Below are positions 17,010-24,819 of a DNA stretch of 64,000 bases, one piece after another (position 1 is the first letter of the stretch; every line of letters begins with the position of its first letter). Source of the stretch: an uncultured Lachnospiraceae bacterium (GTDB taxonomy: Bacteria > Bacillota > Clostridia > Lachnospirales > Lachnospiraceae); assembly GCA_910588125.1 (NCBI GenBank), contig CAJUPI010000008.1:16786-80785 (forward strand), in the 5' to 3' direction. A program made the translations under genes and the position numbers. Under the pieces are notes generated by a model, which ran no database searches, was not told the DNA's origin, and saw nothing but the letters and a program-made list of their open reading frames with translations.

Positions 17010-17021
17010 CTCATCTCCATC

Positions 17022-18620
17022 CTATCTGCCAAACAGAGTTCCCAAAATTCCTCTTCCGATACTTGCGCCCAAATTTCCGCCCAATTTTTTGCCAAAGTTT
17101 CCTCCTACGGATTTGCCGATTTCATTGCCAATCTCTCTTCCAATCGTACCGGCAGCCGATTTTGCCGCGCCGGTTATCGCCCGTTTCCTGGCTTTTTCTA
17201 CTGCCTCCTTCTCCTTTTTTTCTGCTTTGGCCTGCCGTTGCCTTTCTTTTTCCTCTTCCTTTTGAGCTTCTTTCTGTGCCTTTTGTGCCTGCAGCTCCTC
17301 CTGTTGGCGCTGGCGTAACGCCTCCTCTTCTTTCCCCTTTCTCTGGAAAAACTCATAAGCAGAATCCCGGTCAATCATCGTTTCATATTTCATAGCCAGA
17401 CGGTTGTTTTGGATCTCTCCCTTTCGTTCTTCCTCCCGGATCGGGCCCATCTGACTCTGGGGCGGCAAAATTCTTCCCCGCTCCACCATGGCAGGAATCC
17501 CGTCCTCTTGCAAAAAGGATACCAATGCCTCACCAATACCTAATTGCTCCAGCACCTCCTTAGTATCAAACGCCGGATTTACCCGGAAAGAATTGGCGGC
17601 CGCGCGAATCGCCTTTTGTTCCGCCGGGGTATAGGCATGAAGCGCATGCTGAATTTTGTTGCCCAGCTGTCCAAGCACTCCATCCGGAATATCCCCCGGA
17701 CTCTGCGTGATAAAATAAATGCCCACTCCTTTGGAACGAATCAGCTTCACCACCTGCTCAATTTTTTGCAGCAATGCTTTCGGCGTCCCCTTAAACAAAA
17801 GATGGGCCTCGTCAAAGAAAAATACCATCCTCGGCCTTTCGCAATCCCCGGTCTCCGGCAGTACCTCAAACAACTCAGACAGCATCCACAGCATAAAGGT
17901 AGAATACATCATAGGATTATGAATCAGGCTCTCGCTGTGTAAAATATTGATCACTCCTCTGCCCTCGGGATCCATCTGAAACCAGTCATGGATGTCCAAA
18001 GCCGGCTCTCCAAAAAATTGGTCTGCTCCCTGCTCTTCTAATGCCAGCAGGCCCCGCAGAATGCTATTGATGCTTTGACGGGGCAGATTGCCGTACCGCA
18101 TCCCATACTCTTTGTTGTTTTCTCCCACATGGTTCAGCATCGCACACAAATCCTTCGTGTCCAGCAATAGCAATCCCTCATCGTCCGCAATCCGAAACAC
18201 AATGGTCAGAATATCCTCCTGGGTATCTGTCAAATCCAGCAGCCTGGCCAATAATGTAGGTCCCATCTCACTGATTGTCGTCCGCAACGGCAGCCCCTTT
18301 TTCGCGAAAATATCCCAGAAACACACCGGATATTTCTGATAGGCAAAGGCTTCTGCCGGAACCTTTGTGTCTGCCAGTCTTTTCTGTACCCCCTCCGACG
18401 CAGCTCCCGGCCGGCACATTCCTGCCAAATCCCCTTTTACATCAGCCAGAAACACGGGCACTCCCGCATCGCTAAAAGACTCTGCCAAAACCTTTAGGGT
18501 AACCGTCTTGCCCGTCCCCGTGGCGCCGGCAATCAAACCATGACGATTTGCCATCTGCGGAAGAATTTCCAACCGCTTTTCTCCTCCTGTTGCCACCCAG
18601 ATTCGCTTTTCGTAAAACAT
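17022..18620 (-). CDS. HerA-like ATPase (DUF853 family)
   Basis: A 532-residue P-loop ATPase of the HerA/FtsK superfamily. Motifs: Walker A GATGTGKTVTLK (about residues 33-44), FLADVKGDLAGM, Walker B FFFDEAHLLF, and ITQSPGDIPDGVLGQLGNK, all typical of the DUF853 group. Residues from about 440 form a Glu/Gln/Lys-rich coiled coil, followed by a glycine-rich tail (GREIGNEIGKSVGGNFG). The ATG at 18620 has AGGAGGAGAAGG upstream; earlier in-frame codons fall in a fold-back repeat. Members are proposed DNA-translocating ATPases. No NurA nuclease or SIR2 partner is adjacent. Confidence 0.9.
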   Translation of the reverse strand: MFYEKRIWVATGGEKRLEILPQMANRHGLIAGATGTGKTVTLKVLAESFSDAGVPVFLADVKGDLAGMCRPGAASEGVQKRLADTKVPAEAFAYQKYPVCFWDIFAKKGLPLRTTISEMGPTLLARLLDLTDTQEDILTIVFRIADDEGLLLLDTKDLCAMLNHVGENNKEYGMRYGNLPRQSINSILRGLLALEEQGADQFFGEPALDIHDWFQMDPEGRGVINILHSESLIHNPMMYSTFMLWMLSELFEVLPETGDCERPRMVFFFDEAHLLFKGTPKALLQKIEQVVKLIRSKGVGIYFITQSPGDIPDGVLGQLGNKIQHALHAYTPAEQKAIRAAANSFRVNPAFDTKEVLEQLGIGEALVSFLQEDGIPAMVERGRILPPQSQMGPIREEERKGEIQNNRLAMKYETMIDRDSAYEFFQRKGKEEEALRQRQQEELQAQKAQKEAQKEEEKERQRQAKAEKKEKEAVEKARKRAITGAAKSAAGTIGREIGNEIGKSVGGNFGKKLGGNLGASIGRGILGTLFGR

Positions 18621-18645
18621 CCTTCTCCTCCTGTCATATACATAA

Positions 18646-18729
18646 TATTGAAAATAAGCCATCAGCCATTCCCCATAGCCAGCGCCCGGCTGTTCATGGG
18701 AAATAGCTGATGACTTATTTTGTAACACC
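18646..18729. repeat. Fold-back repeat, copy C (diverged)
   Basis: About 84 bases. The left arm (AAAATAAGCCATCAGCCATT) pairs with the right arm (AGCTGATGACTTATTTTGTAAC) around a GC-rich loop. The outer ends resemble copies A and B (TTGCAAAATA) but with substitutions on both sides. It lies between the DUF6465 gene stop and the HerA-like gene and may act as a terminator-like hairpin. Confidence 0.6.
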
Positions 18730-18737
18730 AGCTCTGT

Positions 18738-19112
18738 TTAAAACAGATTGATCTTGTTGTTCCCTTCGGAATCGTCGCCATTCACTACATAGTAGGCCGC
18801 ATTCTCTTCCGGTTTTACATAAACATCAACCGTCTTGATCTCAATTCCTTGGTGAGATGCCTTGTAAGCATTCACTGCTGCCGCAACTACATCCTTCATC
18901 ACAACCTCATTGGCGCCATACTGAATCATGACGGACTCTTTGGGTTCTTCCTTTTTCGCTACCGGTTTTTTTGCCGCCGGCTTCTCCGTGGTTTTCACAA
19001 CCGCTTTCTTTGCCGGCGCCGCCTTTTTTGCGACCGGCTTTTTTACCGCCTCTGCCACAGTGGATTCCTCCTTGACTTCCACTATCGCTTCTGTTTTTTT
19101 CTTTATTGCCAT
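18738..19112 (-). CDS. DUF6465 family protein with histone H1-like N-terminus
   Basis: A 124-residue protein in two parts. Residues 1-58 are low complexity, rich in Lys, Ala, Pro and Val (KKPVAKKAAPAKKAVV, then repeated PAAKKPVAKK), like the tails of bacterial H1-like nucleic-acid-binding proteins. Residues 60-124 form a compact domain (SVMIQYGANEVVMKDVVAA, then KTVDVYVKPEENAAYYVV) that matches DUF6465, a small domain common in Clostridia. GAGGAGGAG lies 3 bases before the ATG, and a perfect consensus promoter at 19183-19211 predicts high expression. DNA or RNA binding is inferred from the tail; no experimental function is known to me. Confidence 0.8.
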   Translation of the reverse strand: MAIKKKTEAIVEVKEESTVAEAVKKPVAKKAAPAKKAVVKTTEKPAAKKPVAKKEEPKESVMIQYGANEVVMKDVVAAAVNAYKASHQGIEIKTVDVYVKPEENAAYYVVNGDDSEGNNKINLF

Positions 19113-19182
19113 TTCTCCTCCTCAATTTCAACCACTATAATATTTATCCAAATATGATGTCTTTTCCCAAGTTGCTTATGGC

Positions 19183-19211
19183 ATTATAAATCGATTTTAT
19201 CCTTTTGTCAA
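19183..19211 (-). promoter_or_regulatory. Consensus sigma-A promoter for the DUF6465 gene
   Basis: Minus strand TTGACA and TATAAT with a 17-base spacer, a perfect match to consensus, 71 bases before the coding start. Suggests strong constitutive expression. Confidence 0.85.
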
Positions 19212-19214
19212 TCC

Positions 19215-19520
19215 TTACAGCAGTAACTCCGCCAGAAATACCGCTATACAAGCTCCAATCGATACGCGAAACAGTTTTCCATCCACCCAGGCAATTACCA
19301 CTGCCGCACAAAAGCCGGCCAGTCCGGAAAAAAAGGAGGCTGTGGCCGAAAGAATCGCCGGAAACGTCATCACTGACAAGCTCACATAAGGGACATAATA
19401 AAGAAAGGAACGGATAAAAGGGCTGCGGATTTCTTTGCGCAACAAAACCAGTGGCAAAGCCCGCACCAAATAAATTGTCCCCGCCATCACCAAAAGTGCC
19501 AGGTTTACATCAGGCTGCAT
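19215..19520 (-). CDS. azlD: AzlD-type branched-chain amino acid exporter subunit
   Basis: A 101-residue, three- to four-helix membrane protein, the small partner of AzlC in branched-chain amino acid (and azaleucine) export. Typical segments are GTIYLVRALPLVLLRK and FLYYVPYVSLSVMTFPAIL. The start at 19520 lies 11 bases inside azlC, with GAGGAAA upstream, so the two are translationally coupled; earlier in-frame codons lie entirely within azlC. The family usually runs 100-110 residues. Symbol assigned by family. Confidence 0.88.
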   Translation of the reverse strand: MQPDVNLALLVMAGTIYLVRALPLVLLRKEIRSPFIRSFLYYVPYVSLSVMTFPAILSATASFFSGLAGFCAAVVIAWVDGKLFRVSIGACIAVFLAELLL

Positions 19521-20250
19521 CTTGCGTTTCCTCCTTTTTCTCACTGACAGGAAATAAGATTGCTGCTGCCCCCGCCACAAGAATCGTCAGCACGATAATC
19601 TGAAAACCAGATGAAATCCGGTTCAGTACTGGTAATCTTGTAAAAAGGGCACTTGTCACCATCGATACTATCACTACCCCTGCAATAATCCGGTCCTTTT
19701 TCGCCGGAGGAACCACAATAGCCAAAAACATTCCATATAGAGCCACTCCCATAGCACTCATCGCCCGCGCCGGAAGGATCATCCCTAGCAATGCTCCCAG
19801 AACCGTTCCTAACACCCAGCCAGGTGCCGCGGTGGCGGCCGCTCCATACATGTAGCACGGATGAAGCCTTCCTGCCACCCCCATAGACACAGCAAAGATC
19901 TCATCAGTCACTCCGTATGCCATAAAAAATCGATGAAAAAATGGTTTATCTCTCATAACCTTTTGCGAAAGCGCACTGGACATCAGTAAATAGCGCAAAT
20001 TCACCACAATTTCTGTCACCATCATTTCCAGATATCCGGCTCCGGCGGCCAACGCGCCGAAACCGGCAAACTGTCCTGCACTGGCTAACATAGTAGCTGA
20101 CATAAATCCTGATTGCAGGACATTCAGCCCCGCCTTTCTTGCTGCAATCCCCAGAGTAAATGCCACAGCAAAATATCCCATTCCTATTGGAATCCCTGCC
20201 CGCATTCCCTGCAGAAACCAAAATCCTCCGGAATTTCTTTTTTCTTCCAT
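19510..20250 (-). CDS. azlC: AzlC-type branched-chain amino acid exporter subunit
   Basis: A 246-residue membrane permease. Conserved AzlC features include GIPIGMGYFAVAFTLGI, FMSATMLASAGQFAGFGAL and NLRYLLMSSALSQK, with the following DEIFAVSM segment. With AzlD it exports branched-chain amino acids; substrate inferred from family. AGGAG lies 11 bases before the ATG and a promoter at 20316-20344 drives both genes. The regulator at 20455 is divergent and could control this pair, though its tandem dehydrogenase gene is the nearer candidate. Confidence 0.93.
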   Translation of the reverse strand: MEEKRNSGGFWFLQGMRAGIPIGMGYFAVAFTLGIAARKAGLNVLQSGFMSATMLASAGQFAGFGALAAGAGYLEMMVTEIVVNLRYLLMSSALSQKVMRDKPFFHRFFMAYGVTDEIFAVSMGVAGRLHPCYMYGAAATAAPGWVLGTVLGALLGMILPARAMSAMGVALYGMFLAIVVPPAKKDRIIAGVVIVSMVTSALFTRLPVLNRISSGFQIIVLTILVAGAAAILFPVSEKKEETQDAA

Positions 20251-20315
20251 AAATTGTTATTCTCCTGACCCCTTTTCAGGCTTTTCCTTGTGACTTGCCT
20301 ATCACAGCATTTCTT

Positions 20316-20344
20316 ATCATACTCTCATGTTTCCTTCTCGTCAA
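20316..20344 (-). promoter_or_regulatory. Promoter for azlCD
   Basis: Minus strand TTGACG and TATGAT with a 17-base spacer. It lies 37 bases from the divergent lysR -35, so one bound LysR-type regulator could influence both. Confidence 0.65.
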
Positions 20345-20380
20345 CCTCCTAATCGCACGAAAGCTTGTCGTAACAAATCT

Positions 20381-20409
20381 TTGACGACGTCTCTTTTCTG
20401 TATTATAAT
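20381..20409 (+). promoter_or_regulatory. Promoter for the LysR regulator and dehydrogenase
   Basis: TTGACG and TATAAT with an exact 17-base spacer, 46 bases before the lysR-type gene. Confidence 0.75.
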
Positions 20410-20454
20410 AATTTTCAGATGTAACTTTTTACACAGCTTTGGAGGATCTTTCCT

Positions 20455-21411
20455 ATGACAAGCAAAGAACTCATCTATGTAAAGACCGTGGCCGATGAAA
20501 AAAGCATTTCCCGGGCGGCGCGGAAGCTTTTTATGGCTCAGCCCTCATTAAGCCAGTCCATTCAACGAATTGAAGAATCTCTGGGAACCCCTCTGTTCAA
20601 CCGCACTTCCGGCGGCCTGAGCCTGACATTTGCCGGTGAACGCTATTATCATATGGCCTCGCAGATCCTGAAAATGTATGAAGATTTCGAACTGGAGATC
20701 AGTGACATCAACAATCTGCGGACCGGACGGGTTCACATGGGCATCACAAATCATTTAGGCACCTTGATGCTTGCCCGGATACTGCCGGATTACAAAAGGC
20801 TTTGTCCCTACATCGAGCTCTATGTGCATGAGGAGAATACTGCCTCTCTGGAACAAATGCTTCTTCGCGGCGAGCTGGATTTCGTCATCATGCATGCCCC
20901 CAAGGAAAGTTTCCATCCTCAAATTAATTATGATATCATGAAAAAAGATCCCTTTGTGATTGTCCTTCATCCTCAGCATGAGCTAATCCAGAAAGCAGTG
21001 GAAAAACCCGGCTACCCCTATCCGGTTCTTGACGTAAAGCTTCTGAAACAAGAATCATTTCTTATGCTGCATAAGGAACAGCGGATCCGTCAGATCACTG
21101 ACAATGTTTTATCCAAAGCCGGCATTCATCATCCCAATATCGCCCTGACTCTTCGCAATTATGAAACTGCTCTGCTGCTTGCTGCCAGAGGCCTGGGTAT
21201 TACCCTGATTCCGCTGCAATATTTTCAGATGGCCTCATATGAATTTCACCCCACCCTGTTGTGTATGGATGAAAAATACGATGCCAGCTGGGATATGTGC
21301 ATCGCTAATCTGCAAAACGGCTTCCTGTCAAAGGCAGATCAGCTTTTTATCCGCCTAGTAAAGGAACAATTCAAAACGGACAAGAAACCGGATTCTCATC
21401 TGCTATCTTAA
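20455..21411 (+). CDS. LysR family transcriptional regulator
   Basis: A 318-residue LysR-type regulator. The N-terminal winged helix-turn-helix is clear (EKSISRAARKLFMAQPSLSQ then SIQRIEESLG), with the usual TFAGERYYHMASQIL linker helix and a periplasmic-binding-like effector domain (about residues 90-300). GGAGG lies 11 bases before the ATG. The dehydrogenase gene follows after 17 bases on the same strand, so the two probably form an operon, and azlCD is divergent. Such regulators commonly control the adjacent or divergent operon; the effector is not predictable from sequence. Confidence 0.94.
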   Translation: MTSKELIYVKTVADEKSISRAARKLFMAQPSLSQSIQRIEESLGTPLFNRTSGGLSLTFAGERYYHMASQILKMYEDFELEISDINNLRTGRVHMGITNHLGTLMLARILPDYKRLCPYIELYVHEENTASLEQMLLRGELDFVIMHAPKESFHPQINYDIMKKDPFVIVLHPQHELIQKAVEKPGYPYPVLDVKLLKQESFLMLHKEQRIRQITDNVLSKAGIHHPNIALTLRNYETALLLAARGLGITLIPLQYFQMASYEFHPTLLCMDEKYDASWDMCIANLQNGFLSKADQLFIRLVKEQFKTDKKPDSHLLS

Positions 21412-21428
21412 AAAGGAGGATATCATTC

Positions 21429-22451
21429 ATGAAAGCGGTACAGATTGTCAAACCACGAGAATTAACACTGATTGACATCGAAAAACCACTCCCCGATCCC
21501 ACAAATAATGTTCAGATCCGGATGACGGCTGCCGGTATCTGCGGATCCGACGGCACCATTTATCATGGTACGAATGCGATTGTTACCTATCCGCGCATCA
21601 TCGGGCATGAGATGGTGGGAGTAGTTGAAGAAGTTTATGGCAACGTCAAAAGCCTGAAACGCGGAGATCGCGTTATCATCAATCAGGTAGTCAGCTGCGG
21701 CCACTGTTATCCCTGTCAGAACGGACGTGGCAATGTCTGTGACAACCTAAAGGTTCGCGGCATACATATCGACGGCGGTTTTCAGGAATATATCACAGTC
21801 CCGGAAGCTGACTGCTACCGTTTGCCGGACTTCCTTTCCGATACGGATGCTGTCATGATTGAACCGGCCACCATTGCCATTCAGTCCTGCTCCCGGGCGC
21901 AGCTCGTCAAAGATGACATGCTGTTGATTCTGGGCTATGGGGCACTGGGAAGCTCTGTTTTAAGAATTGCCCGTCTTCTTTGTGATCACATCATTGTCGC
22001 CTGCCGGACCGATGAAAAGCTTGAAATAGCCATGCAAAATGGCGCCCGCTATACGATCAATGTCCAAAAGGAGAATCTGGTGGAAAAGGTGAAAGAATAT
22101 ACCCATGGACATGGTTCCACCGTATCGATCGACGCTGCTAATGCCGGAGATTCTCTGCCCTCCCTGCTGAAAGCCACCGGCAATGCCGGACGAGTCATGG
22201 TTATGGGACTCACCGGAGCCACAGCGCAGATCACACCCTTCCTCATCACGGCCAAAGAGCTTGATATCCGAGGTTCTCGTCTGCAAAATCAAATGTTTGG
22301 TACAGCGATCGAGCTTATTCGGGACGGCAGGTTGAATTTAAACGGCAGTGTGTCCCATACCTTTCCTTTGACCAGAGCGCAGGATGCCTTTGATTTCATT
22401 GACAGCCATGATCCTTCCATCCGCAAAGTCGTACTAACTTTTGATTGTTAA
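21429..22451 (+). CDS. Zinc-dependent medium-chain alcohol dehydrogenase
   Basis: A 340-residue member of the zinc MDR family (threonine/sorbitol/galactitol dehydrogenase-like). Catalytic-zinc residues are in GICGSDG and GHEMVG; the four-Cys structural zinc site is CGHCYPCQNGRGNVC; the cofactor site is ILGYGALGSS. AAAGGAGG lies 10 bases before the ATG. It probably oxidises a sugar alcohol, sugar acid or amino alcohol using NAD(P)+; the substrate cannot be named. It is cotranscribed with the LysR gene and its stop overlaps the convergent cbiK stop by 4 bases, without a visible terminator. Confidence 0.92.
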   Translation: MKAVQIVKPRELTLIDIEKPLPDPTNNVQIRMTAAGICGSDGTIYHGTNAIVTYPRIIGHEMVGVVEEVYGNVKSLKRGDRVIINQVVSCGHCYPCQNGRGNVCDNLKVRGIHIDGGFQEYITVPEADCYRLPDFLSDTDAVMIEPATIAIQSCSRAQLVKDDMLLILGYGALGSSVLRIARLLCDHIIVACRTDEKLEIAMQNGARYTINVQKENLVEKVKEYTHGHGSTVSIDAANAGDSLPSLLKATGNAGRVMVMGLTGATAQITPFLITAKELDIRGSRLQNQMFGTAIELIRDGRLNLNGSVSHTFPLTRAQDAFDFIDSHDPSIRKVVLTFDC

Positions 22452-23266
22452 CGGGCTTTGGGGCTGGCCAATAATTTTTTCTCCGCTTCCCTGGCGTGGC
22501 GGATATATATTTGCCGGATTCCCTTATATTCTCCCAAGCCTTTAAACACACATTCTACCTGACAGCCATTTCTGAGGAACCGGGACTTCCAGGAATCCTT
22601 TTGTTCTCCGGCTATATCCCGGCAGACATGTTCTCCGGCTACCACAAGAAATGGAATCAATACGACCCGCTGGGAACGGCGTTTCTGCACCAAATCTTCC
22701 ACATTTTCTGCCAGCGCCGATCCCTCCACGGTTCCTACCAGGCAATCCCGATATCCTTCCTGCCAGAATTTCTCCTGAAGCTTTGCATAAGAGGCATTTG
22801 CGACATGCTCCGTACCATGTCCGAGAAATATCAAATCGGTCCCCTCCTGGCGGTAACTCTCCAATTCTTTGCCCACACTCTGTACAGCCTCCTGGTAATC
22901 GATCTCCTCTGTCAGAAGCGATTCTCCATACACCAGTTGCTCAAACTTCCCTTGGTACCGTGCCAGCACCTCTCTCATCCGATCATATTCAAACCCATGA
23001 ATCACATGAGTGCTCTGGGCCAGAACTACCGGATAGCCATCTCGCCAAAGCCGGTTTAGTGCTTCCTCCACGCTGTCCACAATCATCCCGTCCCGTTCCT
23101 TTAAAATCCGTATAACCGTCGGGCTGGTATAGGCGCGCCGAAATTCATATTCTGCAAATGCCTCTCTTAATTCTCTTTCAATCACATCCAATGTCTTCTC
23201 TCTTGTAGCCTGGTAACTTGTGCCAAAACTTATCACCAGTATCGCAGATTTTTTCTTTCTCTCCAT
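22448..23266 (-). CDS. cbiK: Sirohydrochlorin cobaltochelatase CbiK
   Basis: A 272-residue class II chelatase that inserts Co2+ into sirohydrochlorin in the anaerobic cobalamin pathway. Signatures are VISFGTSYQATREKTLD at the start, AQSTHVIHGFEYDRM with the first metal-binding His, and FLGHGTEHVANASY with the second. It has no signal peptide, so it is the cytoplasmic form. It stands alone here with its own promoter; no other cobalamin gene is present in the window and no B12 riboswitch was seen upstream. A role as a sirohydrochlorin ferrochelatase for sirohaem cannot be excluded. Confidence 0.93.
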   Translation of the reverse strand: MERKKKSAILVISFGTSYQATREKTLDVIERELREAFAEYEFRRAYTSPTVIRILKERDGMIVDSVEEALNRLWRDGYPVVLAQSTHVIHGFEYDRMREVLARYQGKFEQLVYGESLLTEEIDYQEAVQSVGKELESYRQEGTDLIFLGHGTEHVANASYAKLQEKFWQEGYRDCLVGTVEGSALAENVEDLVQKRRSQRVVLIPFLVVAGEHVCRDIAGEQKDSWKSRFLRNGCQVECVFKGLGEYKGIRQIYIRHAREAEKKLLASPKAR

Positions 23267-23305
23267 ATATCTCCCCCTGTTCTTTTCTCTCTTGCCATAC
23301 TTCTC

Positions 23306-23334
23306 ATCATATCACGAAAGCCCTTCTCTTCCAA
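23306..23334 (-). promoter_or_regulatory. Promoter for cbiK
   Basis: Minus strand TTGGAA and TATGAT with a 17-base spacer, about 40 bases before the cbiK start. Confidence 0.6.
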
Positions 23335-23378
23335 ATATTTATTTCAAATTTCAAATAACAATATTCCACATTTTAATA

Positions 23379-23406
23379 GTGACAATTTTTTAATTTGTGG
23401 TACAAT
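23379..23406 (+). promoter_or_regulatory. Probable promoter for trkA-trkH
   Basis: GTGACA and TACAAT with a 16-base spacer, 44 bases before trkA. The -35 is imperfect. The 5' leader is too short for a c-di-AMP riboswitch, which controls potassium uptake genes in some relatives. Confidence 0.5.
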
Positions 23407-23450
23407 ATCTACAGTATATGATAATCATAACAATAGAATGGGAGAATCTC

Positions 23451-24809
23451 ATGAAAATCATTATTATAGGCTGCGGCAAAGTCGGGTATGCCCTGGCAGA
23501 GGGGCTGACGGAAGAAAACCATGACGTCACGATCGTCGATTCCTCCGCCCAGCGCCTGCAGGATGTAACCGAAGAGCTGGACGCCATGTCTATCATTGGC
23601 AATGGCTCCAGTATCAACACTCTTTTGGAGGCGGGAGCCGCTGATACCGATCTTCTAATCGCCGTGACAGGTTCTGATGAGTTGAACCTGCTATGTTGCC
23701 TGATCGCGAAAAAGCAGTGGGATTGCCACACCGTTGCCCGTGTCCGCAACCCCATTTACAACAAAGAAATCGATCTGATCAAAGAAAGCCTTGGCATTTC
23801 CATGATCATCAATCCGGAGCTGGCGGCCTCAGCCGAGATCGCCAGATTGCTGCGTTTTCCTTCCGCCATTAAAATTGACACCTTTGCCAAAGGGCGGGTG
23901 GAGCTTTTAAAGTTCCGGATCAAGCCGGATTTTCAGCTGGATCAGGTATCTATCGCTGAGCTTCCCCGCCATGCAAAATGTGATATTCTGGTGGCTGGCA
24001 TTGAACGCGGGGAAAATGCATATATCCCTAATGGTAATTTCATTCTGCAAAATGGTGATCTGGTCTCCATCATCGCTTCTCCCAAGAATGCGGCGGCATT
24101 TTTCCGAAATATTGGACTGGCTACTGACCAGGTCAAAAACTGCATGATTGTGGGCGGCGGTACGATCGCTGTATATCTGGCCAGGCAGCTTCTTGATATG
24201 AAGATCCGTGTTGCCATTATTGACAAAAAAAGAGAACGGTGCCAGGAACTTTGCGAGCATTTGCCGGATGCAGTGATTATCCAGGGAGACGGTACCAGCC
24301 GGAAGCTTTTGATGGAAGAGAATTTAGAAGGCGCAGAGGCTTTCGTTGCGCTGACCAATATGGATGAAGAAAATATTATGCTCTCGCTTTTTGTCCGTGA
24401 ACACTCAAAAGCCAAGCTGATTACCAAAGTCAACCGGATGTCCTTTGATAATATCCTGGATCAGTTGGATTTGGGCAGTATTATTTACCCCAAATATATC
24501 ACTGCCGACTATATCCTCCGCTACATCCGTGCCATGCAAAATTCCATCGGCAGCAATGTGGAGACCCTCTGCCACATTTTAGACGGCAAGGCAGAAGCGC
24601 TGGAATTTTGCATTCGGGAGAATTCCCCGGTTGTGGGTATCCCGTTAAAAGATATGCAGCTTAAAAGCAATCTGCTTCTTGGCTGTATCCACCGCAAGGG
24701 AAAAGTCATCATTCCACGAGGCAACGATACCATTAACGTTGGCGATACTGTGGTTATAGTCACCACCCAGAAGGGTCTGGATGACATCCAGGATATCCTG
24801 AAAAAATAG
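23451..24809 (+). CDS. trkA: Trk potassium uptake regulatory subunit TrkA
   Basis: A 452-residue cytoplasmic gating subunit for the TrkH channel. It has two RCK nucleotide-binding halves: MKIIIIGCGKVGYALAEGL with VDSSAQRLQ, and from about residue 225 a second Rossmann motif, MIVGGGTIAVYLARQLL, each followed by a TrkA-C-type domain (second one ending TINVGDTVVIVTT). GGGAGA lies 7 bases before the ATG at 23451; an upstream in-frame ATG would fall in the promoter. The duplicated full-length form, not the shorter KtrA type, fits the TrkH partner encoded 10 bases downstream. Confidence 0.95.
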   Translation: MKIIIIGCGKVGYALAEGLTEENHDVTIVDSSAQRLQDVTEELDAMSIIGNGSSINTLLEAGAADTDLLIAVTGSDELNLLCCLIAKKQWDCHTVARVRNPIYNKEIDLIKESLGISMIINPELAASAEIARLLRFPSAIKIDTFAKGRVELLKFRIKPDFQLDQVSIAELPRHAKCDILVAGIERGENAYIPNGNFILQNGDLVSIIASPKNAAAFFRNIGLATDQVKNCMIVGGGTIAVYLARQLLDMKIRVAIIDKKRERCQELCEHLPDAVIIQGDGTSRKLLMEENLEGAEAFVALTNMDEENIMLSLFVREHSKAKLITKVNRMSFDNILDQLDLGSIIYPKYITADYILRYIRAMQNSIGSNVETLCHILDGKAEALEFCIRENSPVVGIPLKDMQLKSNLLLGCIHRKGKVIIPRGNDTINVGDTVVIVTTQKGLDDIQDILKK

Positions 24810-24819
24810 GGAGTAAACC

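Noticed and set aside
1304..18620. HerA-SIR2 antiphage pair
   Set aside because: Both protein types occur in the window, but they are about 15 kb apart in separate operons, and the HerA-like protein is of the widespread DUF853 type.
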